Origin: Streptomyces rhizosphaerihabitans
Lineage (GTDB): Bacteria; Actinomycetota; Actinomycetes; Streptomycetales; Streptomycetaceae
Reading direction: 5' to 3'
Assembly: GCF_025399795.1 (NCBI RefSeq)
Contig: NZ_JAODTZ010000056.1
Coordinates: 1-64,000, forward strand
Length of the DNA: 64,000 nucleotides
Shown here: positions 51,692 through 60,718 of the stretch, one piece after another
Position numbering within the stretch: position 1 is the stretch's first letter
Layout: every line of letters starts with the position of its first letter
The notes under the pieces: generated by a model
The model's database searches: none
What the model was told of the DNA's origin: nothing
Seen by the model: only the letters and a program-made list of their open reading frames with translations
Translations under genes and position numbers: made by a program

Positions 51692-53656
51692 ATGCCTGCC
51701 GAAACCGCCGTGTCGGTCTTCCCACAGCTCGAAGCTCTGCTCCCGCATGTGCAGAAGCCGATCCAGTACGTCGGCGGAGAGCTCAACTCCACGGTCAAGC
51801 CCTGGGACGCCTGTGACGTCCGCTGGGCACTGATGTACCCCGACGCCTACGAGGTCGGTCTGCCCAACCAGGGCGTCATGATCCTCTACGAGGTGCTGAA
51901 CGAGCGCGAGGGCGTCCTCGCCGAGCGCACGTACAGCGTCTGGCCGGACCTGGAGGAGCTGATGCGCGAGCACCGGGTTCCCCAGTTCACGGTGGACAGC
52001 CACCGCCCGGTGAAGGCCTTCGACGTGTTCGGCCTGTCCTTCTCCACGGAGCTGGGCTACACGAACATGCTGACCGCCCTCGACCTGGCCGGCATCCCGC
52101 TGGAGTCCAAGGACCGCACGCTCGACGACCCGATCGTGCTGGCCGGCGGTCACGCGGCCTTCAACCCCGAGCCGATCGCCGACTTCATCGACGCGGCGAT
52201 CATCGGCGACGGCGAGCAGGCCGTGCTCGACATGACGGACACCATCCGCGCCTGGAAGGCGGAAGGCCGCCCCGGAGGCCGCGAAGAGGTCCTCTTCCGC
52301 CTGGCGAAGACGGGCAACGTCTACATCCCGGCCTTCTACGACGTCGAGTACCTCCCCGACGGCCGGATCGCCCGCGTGGTCCCGAACAAGTCGGGCGTCC
52401 CGTGGCGCGTGTCCAAGCACACGGTCATGGACCTCGACGAGTGGCCGTACCCGAAGCAGCCCCTGGTGCCCCTCGCGGAGACCGTCCACGAGCGGATGTC
52501 GGTGGAGATCTTCCGCGGCTGTACGCGCGGCTGCCGCTTCTGCCAGGCGGGCATGATCACCCGCCCGGTGCGCGAGCGTTCCATCACGGGCATCGGCGAG
52601 ATGGTGGAGAAGGGCCTGAAGGCGACGGGCTTCGAGGAGGTCGGCCTGCTCTCCCTGTCCTCCGCCGACCACTCGGAGATCGGCGACATCGCCAAGGGCC
52701 TGGCGGACCGGTACGAGGAGGACAAGATCGGCCTCTCCCTCCCCTCCACCCGCGTGGACGCCTTCAACGTCGACCTCGCCAACGAACTGACCCGCAACGG
52801 CCGGCGCTCGGGCCTGACCTTCGCCCCCGAGGGCGGCTCCGAGCGCATGCGCAAGGTCATCAACAAGATGGTCTCGGAAGAGGACCTCATCCGGACCGTC
52901 TCCACCGCCTACGGCAACGGCTGGCGCCAGGTGAAGCTGTACTTCATGTGCGGCCTGCCGACGGAGACGGACGAGGACGTCATGCAGATCGCCGACATGG
53001 CGATGAACGTGATCGCCGAGGGCCGCAAGGTCTCCGGCCAGAACGACATCCGCTGCACGGTGTCCATCGGCGGCTTCGTCCCCAAGCCCCACACCCCGTT
53101 CCAGTGGGCGCCGCAGCTCTCCGCCGAGGACACGGACGCCCGCCTCACGAAACTCCGCGACAAGATCCGCGGCGACAAGAAGTACGGCCGCTCGATCGGC
53201 TTCCGCTACCACGACGGCAAGCCGGGCATCGTCGAGGGCCTGCTCTCCCGCGGCGACCGGCGCATCGGCTCCGTCATCCGCGCCGTCTACGAGGACGGCG
53301 GCCGCTTCGACGGCTGGCGCGAGCACTTCTCGTACGACCGCTGGATGAGCTGCGCCGAAAAGACCCTCCCCGACTTCGGCGTGGATGTCGACTGGTACAC
53401 CACCCGCGAGCGCACCTACGAGGAGGTCCTGCCCTGGGACCACCTCGACTCGGGCCTCGACAAGGACTGGCTCTGGGAGGACTGGCAGGACTCCCTCGAC
53501 GAAACCGAGGTCGAGGACTGCCGCTGGACTCCGTGCTTCGACTGCGGCGTGTGCCCGCAGATGGACACGAGCATCCAGATCGGCCCGACGGGCAAGAAGT
53601 TGCTGCCGCTGACGGTCAAGAACGCCGCGTCGGCGCCGAGCGGTCACGCCCACTGA
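51692..53656 (+). CDS. Radical SAM protein with B12-binding-type N-terminal domain (TIGR03960 family)
   Basis: The 654-residue protein has an N-terminal cobalamin-binding-like region (VRWALMYPDAYEVGLPNQG) and a radical SAM core with CTRGCRFCQAG (CxxxCxxC), which should hold a 4Fe-4S cluster. The Cys-rich CFDCGVC motif near the end is typical of the family. The reaction is unknown; relatives neighbour RNase E/G and ribosomal-protein genes in actinobacteria. ATG 51692 has GAAGG 9 nt upstream and is preferred to ATG 51656, which lies 2 nt after a TACGCT -10-like box. The last 32 codons are duplicated at 55695. Confidence 0.94.
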   Translation: MPAETAVSVFPQLEALLPHVQKPIQYVGGELNSTVKPWDACDVRWALMYPDAYEVGLPNQGVMILYEVLNEREGVLAERTYSVWPDLEELMREHRVPQFTVDSHRPVKAFDVFGLSFSTELGYTNMLTALDLAGIPLESKDRTLDDPIVLAGGHAAFNPEPIADFIDAAIIGDGEQAVLDMTDTIRAWKAEGRPGGREEVLFRLAKTGNVYIPAFYDVEYLPDGRIARVVPNKSGVPWRVSKHTVMDLDEWPYPKQPLVPLAETVHERMSVEIFRGCTRGCRFCQAGMITRPVRERSITGIGEMVEKGLKATGFEEVGLLSLSSADHSEIGDIAKGLADRYEEDKIGLSLPSTRVDAFNVDLANELTRNGRRSGLTFAPEGGSERMRKVINKMVSEEDLIRTVSTAYGNGWRQVKLYFMCGLPTETDEDVMQIADMAMNVIAEGRKVSGQNDIRCTVSIGGFVPKPHTPFQWAPQLSAEDTDARLTKLRDKIRGDKKYGRSIGFRYHDGKPGIVEGLLSRGDRRIGSVIRAVYEDGGRFDGWREHFSYDRWMSCAEKTLPDFGVDVDWYTTRERTYEEVLPWDHLDSGLDKDWLWEDWQDSLDETEVEDCRWTPCFDCGVCPQMDTSIQIGPTGKKLLPLTVKNAASAPSGHAH

Positions 53657-53920
53657 GGTGAGCGAGGCACTCGATCGGGTGGTTTGAGGCGCTGGCGGGG
53701 GCGAGCGGGGACGAGGTGACGGCTGCGCCGGGCGCGGTGGGTGCTTCGCGTCCTCCCCTCCTGCGCCGCCCGCCTCGTCCCGGACTCCGCTGCCGGGCCC
53801 TGGAGGCGCCTCGCAGATCGTCTCCGAGGTGGAGTGCGTTGAGGGGCAGTCCAATGTTTGTGTACGGCGGTGTGACCTTCGAGCCCCTTCCTTGGCCGGG
53901 AGGGGTTCATTGGTGTCCTG
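53561..53920 (+). repeat. Segmental duplication, copy 1
   Basis: The segment covers the last 32 codons of the radical SAM gene and about 260 bases downstream. The coding part is nearly identical to 55695-55790; the downstream part aligns less well (shared GTGAGCGAG, CGATCGGGTG, GTGACCTTCG and GGGAGGGG anchors in the same order). Confidence 0.8.
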
Positions 53921-54140
53921 CGGCGTATGGGTCCGTGAGCCTGGTGTCGTGGAGTCTCCCGGCGCGGATCCGGGCGGGGCGGCTATGTGGCGTGGTCGCC
54001 ATGAGCGATCTCGACCTGCGGGGGTTCGCGGATGTCGCTGCGGCACGGGTTCGGCGCAACCGTCAGTCGGCAATGACAGAGGCGTAAGGAGTCGGCTCGC
54101 CGCCAGGATGAGGACGTATCGGCTCTGGGCGTGCGGCGGT
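53921..54140. other. Non-coding stretch before yceI
   Basis: Together with the end of copy 1 this makes a 484-base gap without a family-supported gene. A 28-codon frame from ATG 54001 (MSDLDLRGFADVAAARV) has no clear ribosome binding site, and I do not call it. Confidence 0.5.
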
Positions 54141-54701
54141 TCAGGAGTCCTTGATCGCGGAGATCTCGAACTCGAGCACGATCTTCTCGCTGACCAGGAC
54201 GCCGCCGGTCTCGAGCGCGGCGTTCCAGACCACGCCGTAGTCCTTGCGGTTGATGGTGACCGAACCTTCGAGCCCCACACGCAGGTTGCCGAACGGGTCG
54301 GTGGCGGTGCCCTCGTAGGTGAACGGGATGGTCACCGGATTGGTGACGCCCTTGACGGTGAGGTCGCCGGTGACTTCGAAGCTGGTGTCGTCGCTGCGCT
54401 GGACGGAAGTGGAGACGAAGGTGATCTCCGGGTATTCGTCCATGTTGAGGAAGTCGTTGCTGCGCAGGTGCTCATCACGCTGGGCATTGCGGGTGTCCAC
54501 GCTGGTGGCCTTGATGGTCACTTTCCCGGTCGACTTGGCGGGATCCGTGCCGTCGAAGTATGCGCTGCCGTCGAACTCGTTGAACGCGCCACGCACCTTC
54601 GTCACCATCGCGTGCCGGGCCACGAATCCGATCCGGCTGTGCGTGGCATCAAGGGTGTAGTGGCCGGTCAGGGCAGTCAGGTCGGTCGGAGACGTAGCCA
54701 C
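54141..54701 (-). CDS. YceI-family protein (lipocalin-like, isoprenoid-binding)
   Basis: A 186-residue protein from GTG 54701 with GGGAGG 4 nt upstream. The fold is recognised from LTGHYTLDATHSRIGFVARHAMVTKVRG, the SVDTRNAQRDEHLRSNDFLNMDEYPEI core and FTYEGTATDPFGNLRVG. YceI relatives bind long-chain isoprenoids; no signal peptide is present here, so it is cytoplasmic. It is one of two genes between the copies of the duplicated radical SAM 3' end. Confidence 0.93.
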   Translation of the reverse strand: MATSPTDLTALTGHYTLDATHSRIGFVARHAMVTKVRGAFNEFDGSAYFDGTDPAKSTGKVTIKATSVDTRNAQRDEHLRSNDFLNMDEYPEITFVSTSVQRSDDTSFEVTGDLTVKGVTNPVTIPFTYEGTATDPFGNLRVGLEGSVTINRKDYGVVWNAALETGGVLVSEKIVLEFEISAIKDS

Positions 54702-54939
54702 GGGACCTCCCGGGGGAAATGGAACATTTGGGGCAATATCAAACCTAGCAGTCATCATTTACGTATGGCGTGCCAGGTGATGGCGCTGACACCGCCGCGG
54801 CGGACGAGACCTTCGGCCACGCATGACCCCGGCCCGCACGCTCGTGCGCGTTGGTCCGTCGTGCCGGGCCGAGATGATTCCCCGTCGCCCGTTCGGGTGT
54901 CGTACCAGCTGCGGCGCGGCCTCAGCAGAAAGCACCAGG

Positions 54940-55524
54940 ATGACCCTCGACCCCCTGGCGATCCTCACCGCCTTCGGCCTCATCTTTCTCGCCGAACTGC
55001 CCGACAAGACGATGTTCGCCTCGCTGGCCATGGGCACCCGTATGCGCCCCTTGTACGTGTGGTTCGGTACCTCCACGGCGTTCATCGTTCACGTCGCCAT
55101 CGCGGTCGGCGCCGGAAGCCTGCTCAGTCTGCTCCCCACCATGGTCGTCAAACTGGTCTCGGCCGCCCTGTTCGCCTTCGGGGCTTTCGTTCTCCTGCGC
55201 GAGAACGGCGACGACGAGGACGAGGAGGGCGGAGCCAAGACCATCACCGGTTTCTGGCCCGTCTACACCACCGCCTTCATGGCCATCTTCATCAGCGAGT
55301 GGGGCGACCTGACACAGATCACCACCGCCAACCTCGCGGCCACCAACGGCTGGCTCCCCACAGCCATCGGCTCCGCCGCGGCTTTGATGTCCGTGTCCGC
55401 CCTCGCCCTGCTTGCGGGCCGCTTCATCGCCAAACGGGTCCCCCTGAAAACCGTGCAGCGCATCGGCGGCCTCTGCATGATCGCGCTGGCGCTCTGGACA
55501 CTGATCGAAGCCTTCACGAGTTGA
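54940..55524 (+). CDS. GDT1/TMEM165 (UPF0016) family cation transporter
   Basis: The 194-residue membrane protein has six predicted membrane segments and the two family motifs in pseudo-repeat: ELPDKT (residues 19-24, where the usual Gly is Pro) and EWGDLT (120-125). An acidic loop (ENGDDEDEEGG) separates the halves. Family members export manganese or calcium against protons. The Shine-Dalgarno is weak. No yybP-ykoY manganese riboswitch is apparent upstream. Confidence 0.9.
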   Translation: MTLDPLAILTAFGLIFLAELPDKTMFASLAMGTRMRPLYVWFGTSTAFIVHVAIAVGAGSLLSLLPTMVVKLVSAALFAFGAFVLLRENGDDEDEEGGAKTITGFWPVYTTAFMAIFISEWGDLTQITTANLAATNGWLPTAIGSAAALMSVSALALLAGRFIAKRVPLKTVQRIGGLCMIALALWTLIEAFTS

Positions 55525-55694
55525 CCGCGCATTCCTGAGGGATCGCCTCGACGGAGTACGGGCGACCAGGCCCTAGGTCCTAGTCCGCGCGGAGCCCGCA
55601 CGAGGGGCCTCACGCCGACTTCGATCGACACATGGAGCAGCCAACTCTGGCAAGGAAGTTGAAGGAAGGCGTCGGCTGTCGTGTGTTTCTCAAG

Positions 55695-55790
55695 ATGGAC
55701 ACGAGCATCCAAATCGGCCCGACGGGCAAGAAGTTGCTGCCGCTGACGGTCAAGAACGCGGCTCCGTCGCCGAGCGGTCACAGCCACTGA
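55695..55790 (+). pseudogene. Duplicated C-terminal fragment of the radical SAM gene
   Basis: The frame MDTSIQIGPTGKKLLPLTVK...HSH with its stop repeats the last 32 codons of the gene ending at 53656 with few changes. It has no ribosome binding site and lacks all functional motifs, so it is a gene fragment. Confidence 0.88.
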
Positions 55791-56050
55791 CGTGAGCGAG
55801 CCATTCGATCGGGTGATCGAGGTGTCGGCGGGGTGAACGAGGAGGACGTGGCTACGGCGCCGGCTGCGGTCGTCGCTTCGTCCCCTCGCCCGTCGGCGCC
55901 GCCGGCGTCCTCTCGGACGCCCCTGCCGGGTCCTGGCCGTGCCCTGCACATCGCCTCCGAGGCGGAGTGGATCCGAGGGCCCGTTCCAGGCTTGCGCGAG
56001 ACTCCGTGACCTTCGCGCCCCTCCCCGTCCGGGAGGGGCTCTCGGCGTGG
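55695..56050 (+). repeat. Segmental duplication, copy 2
   Basis: Counterpart of 53561-53920, offset by 2134 bases at the start. Similarity begins abruptly two or three bases before 55695. The 55525-55694 stretch before it holds nothing recognisable. Confidence 0.8.
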
Positions 56051-56092
56051 TGGTCGGCCGCACGACGACGATGCACGTGCGAACGCGGTGGG

Positions 56093-56563
56093 TCAGGCCG
56101 GGGCGTCGGCGTCCTGTGTGGAGGCCGCGAACGCCTCGGGGCCCTGCTCGGCCACCGCCGGGTCCATCCACATGACCTGCCAGCCGTGGCCGTCGAGGTC
56201 GAAGAAGCTGCGTGAGTACATGAAGCCGTAGTCCTCGGCGCCATCCGCCTCGGAGCCGCCCGCCGCGAGCGCAGCGGCGCTGACCGTATCGACCTCATCG
56301 CGGGACGACACGCTGAAGCAGTACAGCGCCAGCGTGTGCGTGGTGGGATCGGCCATCGGCAGTTTCGCGAACTCCGCGAACTTCTCGCGGCTGAGCAGCA
56401 TGACGAAGGCGTGCTCGCCGACCAGCATGCAGGCGGCGGTCTCGTCGGTGAACTTCGGGTTGAAGCTGAACCCGAGCTTGGCGAAGAACGCTTTGCTGCG
56501 CTCGAGGTCCGCTACGGGGATGTTCAAGAACAGCATGCGGCCGGGGTGTGCGGGATTGGTCAT
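56093..56563 (-). CDS. VOC (glyoxalase/bleomycin-resistance fold) protein
   Basis: A 156-residue protein with two beta-alpha-beta-beta-beta modules: MLFLNIPVADLERSKAFFAKLGF at the start and YSRSFFDLDGHGWQVMWMD near the end. It resembles the small extradiol-dioxygenase-like proteins of unknown substrate. The metal ligands are only partly clear. ATG 56563 is preceded by GGAGACCCACC. Confidence 0.9.
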   Translation of the reverse strand: MTNPAHPGRMLFLNIPVADLERSKAFFAKLGFSFNPKFTDETAACMLVGEHAFVMLLSREKFAEFAKLPMADPTTHTLALYCFSVSSRDEVDTVSAAALAAGGSEADGAEDYGFMYSRSFFDLDGHGWQVMWMDPAVAEQGPEAFAASTQDADAPA

Positions 56564-57257
56564 GGTGGGTCTCCAGTCCGTGGCTCGATGGCGTACGTCC
56601 TGGTAGACCTGCCCAGTCGGTGGAACTCATCGGTGGATCTCGGCCGGCTCGCGGTCGCAGCGTTGACCAAGTCCACAGCCGCGGTTCAGAGACCCGGCCC
56701 TTCCTGCCTATCACCCTCACCAAGGATTTCGGGCCGCTCCTCTGATCCCCGGCTGTGACCGTGTCCGGCGGCGCGCTTGTGGATCGGGCGTTGAGCGGGA
56801 GCCCCGAGAGCCGGACCATGGCCTGACGCATGGTGGTCGCTTGATCCGGCGGCGCGCGGCGCCGCATGCGAGATCACGGCCTGCCCCGCAGGACCTTCCG
56901 TAACTCGGCTGACGGCCCCTCCCCGGCCTCACGCTCCTCTTCCTGTCACGGCTCCGGCCCTGCCGAAGGGATTCCAGGGGCGCAGCCCCGCCCTGCGGGC
57001 CGGTGTCGAGGCGCGGCGGCTGAGGCGGCTCCGGGGCCGCACTCGCGTACATCCCAGGGCTCGCTACGAAGATTTTGCGATCGCGCGGGAATCGCATGAA
57101 CCGCTTTCCAGCTGCGCGAAGTCCCCTTTGCCCGCCTGCGCGGCCGACCGGTGACTGCGCGTTCACCCACCTTCCCTTCCTCGGCTGTCTACGCGCGTGG
57201 TGTCATGCACACGCCCACGGTCCCCCGGGTGGGCGTCAACTCGACTAGGAGTCACGC
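56564..57257. other. About 690 bases without a convincing gene
   Basis: Open frames on both strands are Arg/Pro/Ser-rich and lack family similarity. The right end must contain the phospholipase D promoter. I see no transposase, RNA gene or large repeat. Confidence 0.55.
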
Positions 57258-58250
57258 ATGTTGTGGAAGGTCTTCGGCCGCGCCGGTGTCACGCTGGCAG
57301 CAGGCGCCGCCGTGCTCGCCACCGCCGTCCCCGCGAACGCCGCGAGCTACACGGCGTTCGCCTTCTCGCAGAGCAGCAGCCAGCCCGCCGTCTACGGCTT
57401 CATCAACTCGGCCACCACCTCGCTCGACATGACCATGTACGAGCTGGAGGACACCACGGCCGTCAACGACCTCATAGCCCTGGAGAAGAAGGGCGTCACG
57501 GTACGGGTGATCCTGGACAGCGCGCACAAGTCCGCCAACCAGTCGGCGTACAACTCCCTGACGAGCGCGGGCGCGGGCGCGGTCTGGTCGTCGTCCACCT
57601 TCGTCTACACCCACCAGAAGACCATCACGGTGGACGGCGCGAAGTCACTGATCCTTACCGGCAACCTCACCTCCCAGTACTACCCGACCGGCCGTGACTA
57701 CGGCGTGTTCGACGACGACAGCCGCGATGTCGCCTCGATCGAGAAGGTCTTCAACGCGGACTACTCCGGCACCGCGATCACCCCGACCGACGGCGACCAT
57801 CTGCTCTGGTCCCCCACCGATTCCCGCAGCCGCCTGGTGTCCGTGATCAACAGCGCCACCAAGACGCTCGACGTCGAGGAACTGGAGTTCAGCGACAGCG
57901 CGGTGGTCAACGCCATCGTGGCCAGGGCGAAGGCGGGCGTCACCGTACGGGTGGTCCTGGAGAGCCCCTCCAGCTATTCCGGCCAGGTGTCCGCGATCAA
58001 GGCGGCCGGCGGCGCCGTCGTCGGGTACTCCGACCCCAACGGGTTCTACATCCACGCCAAGGCGATGGTCGCCGACTACGGCCTGTCCACCCAGGAGGTG
58101 GAGGCGGGTTCCATGAACATCAGCAGCAACTCGCTCAGCAACAACAGGGAATTGGGCCTCATCCTCACGGGCACGGGCGTGGCCGAATCGGTGGCCACCA
58201 CCATCGAGACCACCTTCAACAGCGACTACGCGGGCGGCACCACCGCCTAG
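57258..58250 (+). CDS. Secreted phospholipase D-family protein
   Basis: A 330-residue protein with a signal peptide (AGVTLAAGAAVLATAVPANAAS, cleavage after ~29) and two HKD motifs: His119-Lys121-Asp126 (HQKTITVDG) and His266-Lys268-Asp273 (HAKAMVADY). The two modules make one active site that hydrolyses phosphodiesters. Family members include phospholipases and nucleases of the Nuc type, and the substrate is not clear. It ends soon after the second motif. The start follows an AGGAGTCACGC. Confidence 0.92.
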   Translation: MLWKVFGRAGVTLAAGAAVLATAVPANAASYTAFAFSQSSSQPAVYGFINSATTSLDMTMYELEDTTAVNDLIALEKKGVTVRVILDSAHKSANQSAYNSLTSAGAGAVWSSSTFVYTHQKTITVDGAKSLILTGNLTSQYYPTGRDYGVFDDDSRDVASIEKVFNADYSGTAITPTDGDHLLWSPTDSRSRLVSVINSATKTLDVEELEFSDSAVVNAIVARAKAGVTVRVVLESPSSYSGQVSAIKAAGGAVVGYSDPNGFYIHAKAMVADYGLSTQEVEAGSMNISSNSLSNNRELGLILTGTGVAESVATTIETTFNSDYAGGTTA

Positions 58251-58479
58251 GACCTGTTGTGAAGGCGCTGGTCACGGCCCACCTCCAGCACCGCGACCGG
58301 CGGGTCCGGCACACCGATCGCCACTCGCTTCACCGAGCGGGCCGCCCGGTGACGACGACGCGGGCCGCGCCCGGGGTGCCGAGGACGCGGTCGCGTACAC
58401 CCGCGTCCCGGCCGGTCCCGCGTCCCGGCCGGTCCCGCGTTCCGGCGGGTCCGGCGGGTTCAGCCCGGTCCGGGAGATC

Positions 58480-58880
58480 TCTGCAGTGGGACCCTCACGG
58501 AAGTCACGCGGCGTCGCGGGGCGGCGGTGGTCCTGGACGGCTTTACCGGGCGTCCGCCGGGGATGTTGAACCGCTGGACATGTCCTGGTGCCGGCCTTCG
58601 GCCGAGGCCGTTGAGGTCGGCCGGCGGATCACGGCCGAGGTGGTCGCCGTCGGTCTGGACGAGGGCCGCGTACGAATGTCGATGGCTGCCGCCGAGAATC
58701 CCGAGTCGCCGACGGGGTGCAGGGCTGGTCCGTCTGCGAGAGCTCGGGTGGACGGCCGTGGAGGCGCCGCAGGACGTCGTGCAGGTCGGTGGCCGGGTGT
58801 CGGCCGTCGTCATCGGGCTCGACCGTGGGCGACGCAGGCTGTCCCTCTCCCCGCGGCGGGGCTCACCCGACCTCTGGTGA
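58480..58880 (+). pseudogene. Frameshifted remnant of an S1 RNA-binding-domain gene
   Basis: S1-like segments appear in two frames: AAVVLDGFTGRPPG, then (shifted near 58560) VEPLDMSWCRPSAEAVEVGR with ITAEVVAVGLDEGRVRMSM, then (shifted back near 58715) WTAVEAPQDVVQVGGRVSAV with VIGLDRGRRRLSLSPRRG. The two successive VxVGxRxxAxVxxxDxxRxRxxxS patterns are typical of paired S1 domains. At least two frameshifts break the frame. Sequencing errors are the alternative. Confidence 0.55.
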
Positions 58881-58989
58881 GCCCCAAGAGGAGCGGCGGC
58901 ATACCCATGGGCGGACAACCGGATCCCGGTCAAGCCGTGTGTGGTGTACTCATCCGGCGATCATCACAAGACTGCGTGCGGGGGACTTG

Positions 58990-59442
58990 GTGAGTACCGA
59001 GGACGAGATGCTTGACGCTTGGGTGGACGTCGAGGAACGGCTGCCCTGGTTGCCGCTCGACCCCTATTTCGTGGGTGAGCAACGGCACGGCCTCCTGGTG
59101 GAGGAACTGGAACGGTCAGGCTTCTCGGTACTGGAGATCGACCTGGCGACGGTGCGCGAGGAGCGGCAGCTCAAGTCCGCGCTGGGCCGGGCGTTGGTCA
59201 AGCCGGACGACTACGCCGACAACTGGGACGCCCTGCGCGACCTCCTTCAGCAGCGCGGTGAGAGCCGTCCGTGGCTCATCGCCATCGTGTTCACGGCGGC
59301 CCACTCGTTCCTCCGCGCGGACGTGCACGCTTTCGTGCGGTCCGTGGCGGTGCTGCACAGCCTGGCCGAGGAACTGTCGAACATCGACGAACCGTACGGC
59401 CAGCTGGAGCTGTTCTACGTGGGGGACTGGACCGAGGCCTGA
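58990..59442 (+). CDS. Barstar-like (barnase inhibitor family) protein
   Basis: A 150-residue protein. The segment GFSVLEIDLATVREERQLKSALGRAL and DDYADNWDALRDLL match the barstar fold, where the Asp-rich NWDAL helix contacts the RNase active site. The C-terminal LELFYVGDW is also typical. Start GTG 58990 follows GGGGGA; an ATG six codons later is possible. No barnase-like toxin gene is adjacent, so this is either an orphan immunity protein or a housekeeping barstar-like inhibitor. Confidence 0.82.
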   Translation: MSTEDEMLDAWVDVEERLPWLPLDPYFVGEQRHGLLVEELERSGFSVLEIDLATVREERQLKSALGRALVKPDDYADNWDALRDLLQQRGESRPWLIAIVFTAAHSFLRADVHAFVRSVAVLHSLAEELSNIDEPYGQLELFYVGDWTEA

Positions 59443-59463
59443 TCCGGCGGTCGTCCCTCGCGT

Positions 59464-59504
59464 GGGGTGTCCTAGGGGTCGGGTGCCGACCCGTCGGACA
59501 CCCC
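59464..59504. terminator. Bidirectional hairpin terminator
   Basis: GGGGTGTCC and GGACACCCC arms with inner GGGTC/GACCC pairing lie between the barstar-like gene and the first collagen-like gene. Confidence 0.75.
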
Positions 59505-59591
59505 TTCCGCGGGGCGGTTGTCCGGCCGGTCAGGTACGGGCGGTACAGGGCGTACAGCCCGTACGGGGAACCGGTGGCGGAGAGTCGACGG

Positions 59592-60365
59592 TCATACGCC
59601 GCTGTTGAGGGCGTCGGGCGTGGGCTGCAGGGCGACCAGGATCCAGGGCTTGGGACGGCCCGTACGGTCGGCGCAGTTCAGGGTGGCGGGGCGAGTGGTG
59701 GTGAACGCGACGCACGCGGCTTCCCAGATCTGACCCGTGGTGGTGATGACGTCGAACTTGATGCGCTTCACCGTGGTGTTCCGGTTGTGCGCGTTGACGG
59801 AGACGTCGCAGGGCAGGCCGGCCGCGCCGCCCGCGGGATAGTCGGGACGGACACTGAGGTTGGTCCAGAGGAAGTTCTGCTTCTCGCCGGTCCGCTGGTC
59901 ACGGATGCCCGCGTACGTCCTTCCGCCGCTCAGGGCGACCCGGATCTCGAAGTCCTCCGATGCCTGATCGGCGTCGATGCCGACACAGGGGCCCGTCGGT
60001 CCTGCCGCGCCGACTTCGCCCTGGGGGCCGGTGGCTCCGGTGGGGCCGGCCTGCCCCTGAGGCCCGATGGGCCCTGTCGCACCTGTCGCACCGGTGGTGC
60101 CCCTCGGGCCCCGCGGACCCCTGCATCCCCACCTGCCGTCGGCGGGCTCGCCCGGCAGGGTCCCGACCTCGTGGTGGCGCAGTCGGCATCTGTCGCCACC
60201 GCCCGCCGCCGAAGTGTGATCGAACGCGCTTTGGGTCGCCGGGGTCGCGGGGCCGGCCACTGCCGACGCCGTCACCAGCGCCAGCGAGGCGACCACTCCG
60301 GCTCTCTTGAACCTCCCGCGGCCCGGCGGGCCCAGCAGGCGGGCGGTCCTGGACTCAGGATTCAT
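59592..60365 (-). CDS. Secreted collagen-like protein, paralogue A
   Basis: A 257-residue protein with a signal-type N-terminus (FKRAGVVASLALVTASAVAGPA) and 15 Gly-X-Y triplets (GTTGATGATGPIGPQ region). A ~125-residue C-terminal domain follows, with FEIRVALSGGRTYAGIRDQR and paired Cys (GLPCDVSVNAH, WEAACVAF). Collagen-like repeats with Thr at the third position can form triple helices in bacteria. ATG 60365 has AAGGAG at 8 nt. It is a tandem duplicate of the next gene, including flanking DNA. Confidence 0.85.
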   Translation of the reverse strand: MNPESRTARLLGPPGRGRFKRAGVVASLALVTASAVAGPATPATQSAFDHTSAAGGGDRCRLRHHEVGTLPGEPADGRWGCRGPRGPRGTTGATGATGPIGPQGQAGPTGATGPQGEVGAAGPTGPCVGIDADQASEDFEIRVALSGGRTYAGIRDQRTGEKQNFLWTNLSVRPDYPAGGAAGLPCDVSVNAHNRNTTVKRIKFDVITTTGQIWEAACVAFTTTRPATLNCADRTGRPKPWILVALQPTPDALNSGV

Positions 60366-60606
60366 ACGGGGGTGCTCCTTGAATCGATCGGTGGGGAATT
60401 CCCCGAAGCCGATCGCGAGCTTGACCCGCCGACGCCGGTCGGACCGCCTTATTCCATCGAAACGCGCCCTATTTATCATCAAATCAGCTCAATTAAAGGC
60501 GACCTGATGGGGTAATTGCCCGCCATTGGTTCGAAGTTGGACTTGCTGCGTCCGATCGGGTGTTGTTCCGCTCGGTGTTCTCCGAGCGGAACGGCCCAGT
60601 ACGAGG

Positions 60607-60649
60607 AGGAGTGTCCGAGGGGGCGGTCGGTGACCCGTCGGACACTCCT
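60607..60649 (-). terminator. Terminator after collagen-like paralogue B
   Basis: Perfect 12-base arms AGGAGTGTCCGA and TCGGACACTCCT lie between the two collagen-like genes. A similar hairpin follows paralogue A. Confidence 0.85.
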
Positions 60650-60718
60650 TGTGCGAGTCGGTTGTCCGGCCGGTTCAGGTATGGGCCGTACGGGGAACGG
60701 GTGGCGGAGAGCCGATGG

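Noticed and set aside
54001..54087. 28-codon frame starting MSDLDLRGFADVAAARV
   Set aside because: No ribosome binding site, no relatives that I recognise, and it lies in a region of degenerate duplicated DNA.
54760..54939. yybP-ykoY manganese riboswitch before the GDT1-family gene
   Set aside because: The gap is of suitable length, but I could not find the conserved loop sequences.
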